From contig CAJJDO010000024.1 of NCBI GenBank assembly GCA_905183005.1, positions 542,781 through 606,780 on the forward strand: 64,000 bases of DNA. The letters are read 5' to 3'. The notes below the pieces were generated by a model that saw only the letters and a list, made by a program, of their open reading frames with translations, had not been told where the DNA came from and ran no database searches. Position numbers and translations under genes: made by a program. This stretch comes from Paramecium pentaurelia (Eukaryota > Ciliophora > Oligohymenophorea > Peniculida > Parameciidae). Positions 61,914 through 64,000 of this stretch are shown one piece after another (within the stretch, counting starts at the first letter, position 1; each line of letters starts with the position of its first letter).

Positions 61914-64000
61914 ATGTATTGTAATTTTGAATAGAAGGAAGCTTTGATTGAAATTTTTGCTTAAGTTAAAGATATAGATGAACAAATATTCAGTGTTATA
62001 ATTGAAATTTTTTGTTAGGAGAAAGTTTAAGATAGTATAGGATATATTTCAGATAATTTAAATCAGAAACATTTTGAATAATACATTCTAGAAGGAGAGT
62101 ATTTAAAACAAGTTGATAACGAATAGAATTTGTATGTTGTTAGAAATAGCATTAAACAAATTATTAATATCTTAAAAAAAATAAAAGATCATGACTTTAA
62201 TAAAAACGACTTTTCCAATGAAGGAACTTAGGAATGTCGACAAGTTTTACTTAATGGAATGAGAAATCAAAGGTTGATCATAGAGTTTTTGAAATTTTTA
62301 GTTTACCTCACATCGATTGATAGCTCTTTAATATAATGTGGGTCAAATTCCTTGCATTTATTAGTTGAGATGAAGATCGACCTTACATAAAAAAATTTAG
62401 AAAATATTGTGATTTAAAATACTTCTTTGGTGGGAGCTAATTTGGTTCGATGTAATTTAAGTGGATCATAATTTAATAATGTAGACATAAGTGGAATAAA
62501 TTTAAATGAAGCTTAATTATTTAATTGTTCATGGAAAAATATAAGGATACATGAATTAAATTAAATAAATGGTCATAGTGATTATGTGCGCACAGTCTGT
62601 ATTTCTCCCGATGGGACTACAATTGCATCTGGTAGTTACGATAAGTCTATCCGATTATGGGATTTTAAAACTGGATAATAAAAAGGCAAATTAGATGGTC
62701 ATCGTAAATGGGTCTCATCAGTATGCTTCTCTCCTAATGGTAGTATATTAGCATCTGGTAGTGGAGATAACTCTATCTGCTAATGGGATATTAAGACAAG
62801 AAAAAAAAAATCTAAATTTGAAGGAAATAGAGGGAAGGTTAGTTCCATATGTTTCTCCCCTGATGGTACTACAATAGCTTCTGGTAATAGTGATAAGTCT
62901 ATAAATTTGTGGAATGTTAACACAGGATAATAAAAAGTTAAACTAATTGGTCATATTGATGCTCTCTGCTCAGTATGTTTCTCTAATGATGGTACGACTT
63001 TAGCATCTGGTGGTGATGATAAATATATCTGTTTATGGGATGTTAAAACAGGATAACTAATAGCCAAATTATATGGTCATAGTGATTATATCCGATCAGT
63101 CTGTTTCTCACCTGATGGCACTACAATAGCTTCTGGTAGTGATGATAACTCAATCAATTTATGGGAAGTTAAAACAAGATAATAAAAAGTCATCTTACAT
63201 GGTCATGATGATTCAGTTCTTTCATTATGCTTTTTTCCTGATTGTACTACCTTGGCTTCTGGTAGTAGTGATAAGTCCATCCGTATATGGGATGTTAAAA
63301 CAGGACAAGAAAAAGCCAAATTATATGGTCATAGTGATTATGTCTACTCAGTATATTTATCTCCTGATGGTAAAACGTTAGCATCTAGTAGTCGAGATTG
63401 TTCTATACGTTTATGGGATGTTAAAACAGGATAATAAAAACCAAAATTGGACGGTCATGATGATTCAGTTCTTTCAGTATGCTTCTCTCCTAAAGGTACT
63501 ATATTAGTATCTGGAAGTTACGATAAGACCATCTGTTTATGGGATGTCAAAACTGGGTAACAAAAAGCCAAATTAAATGGTCATACTGGATCGGTACTAT
63601 AAGTATGCTTTGCTCCTAGCGGTACTACATTAGCATCTTGTAGTTATGATAAGTCTATTCGTATATGGGATGTTAAAACAGAATAATAAATAGCTAAATT
63701 TGATGGTCATAGTAATTATGTCTTCTCAGTATGCTTCTCTCCTGATGGTACTATATTAGCATCTGGTAGTGCAGATAAAACTATACTTTTATGGGATGTT
63801 AAAACAGGGTAATAAAAAGCCAAATTAGTTGGTCATTTTTAATGGGTCTCATCATTATGCTTCTCTCCTGATGGTAGTACATTAGCATCTGGTAGTGGAG
63901 ATAACTCTATTCATATATGGGATGTTAGCACAGGATAATAAAATGCAAAATTAGATGGTCTTAGCAATTGTATTAACTCAGTATGTTTCTCTCCTGATGG
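61914..64000 (+). CDS. WD40-repeat protein with helical and pentapeptide-like N-terminus, 3' end beyond window
   Basis: ATG 61914, open to the window end (695 codons) with no intron. Residues 1-180 are helical (DEQIFSVIIEIFCQEKVQDS). Residues about 183-215 are pentapeptide-like (TSLVGANLVRCNLSGSQFNN, INLNEAQLFNCSW). From residue 220, WD40 units repeat exactly every 42 residues: GHSDYVxSVCFSPDGTTxA, SGSxDxSIRLWDVKTGQQK. Eleven complete units and part of a twelfth are present. They would form one or two beta-propellers acting as a protein-interaction platform. Partners are unknown. A decayed paralogue with the same N-terminal design is at 44.3-45.1 kb. Confidence 0.9.
62571..64000 (+). repeat. 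Tandem 126-bp WD40-encoding repeats (11 complete plus partial)
   Basis: GGTCAT (Gly-His) starts recur at 62571, 62697, 62949, 63075, 63201, 63327 and on at a strict 126-bp period without length change. High similarity between units at DNA level points to recent unit duplication or gene conversion. Confidence 0.9.

Noticed and set aside
62571..64000. 126-bp direct repeats as a satellite or CRISPR-like array
   Set aside because: Each unit encodes a WD40 blade in one continuous frame.

Overview
The window is macronuclear (somatic) DNA of a ciliate, almost certainly a Paramecium. Genes read cleanly only when TAA and TAG encode glutamine and TGA is the sole stop. The DNA is very AT-rich, introns are tiny (18-41 nt, nearly all GT...TAG), and genes sit a few to about 200 bp apart on both strands. 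With the universal code nearly every gene falls into short pieces. I saw no rRNA, tRNA, CRISPR array or telomere.

Layout. 1-9.4 kb is a dense gene block: a ubiquitin-specific protease (-, cut by the left edge), a RING/B-box/LRR protein (+), a truncated hemoglobin (+), a decayed or non-coding stretch, a coiled-coil protein (+), an MBOAT acyltransferase (-) and a secreted Cu/Zn superoxide dismutase (-). 9.5-14.6 kb is a large LRR protein (-). 15-21.5 kb is gene-poor, with one unknown 346-aa protein and decayed genes. 21.6-36.8 kb holds a W/G-rich MORN-like repeat gene (+), a Cys-rich multi-pass membrane protein (-), a small secreted discoidin-like protein (-), an ARF-like GTPase (-) and a second MORN-like gene (-). 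39-47 kb holds a duplicated B-box/coiled-coil/TLDc protein (-), a decayed WD40 gene (-) and a probable pseudokinase (-). 47-52.6 kb is mostly non-coding or pseudogenic. 52.7-57.2 kb is the third and largest MORN-like gene (-). 61.9-64 kb is a WD40 repeat gene running off the right edge.

Assembly quality matters here. Nine seams (seven single n, two N runs) are each flanked by direct repeats of about 1.0-1.9 kb that are identical or nearly so. These look like unmerged overlapping contig ends, so several genes appear with false internal or terminal duplications. At one seam the two copies differ by a TA-bounded 77-bp insertion with Paramecium IES-type ends: a germline internal eliminated sequence retained in one copy and excised in the other. 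This is the most informative signal in the window.

The genes do not form an operon-like pathway. Their roles are housekeeping or signalling: ubiquitin turnover, lipid acylation, oxygen and superoxide chemistry, small GTPase, kinase-like and cell-surface proteins. The most distinctive family is the MORN-like one, in which each roughly 57-residue module is one exon preceded by its own tiny intron at a constant phase; the three paralogues carry 6, 7 and about 11 modules.
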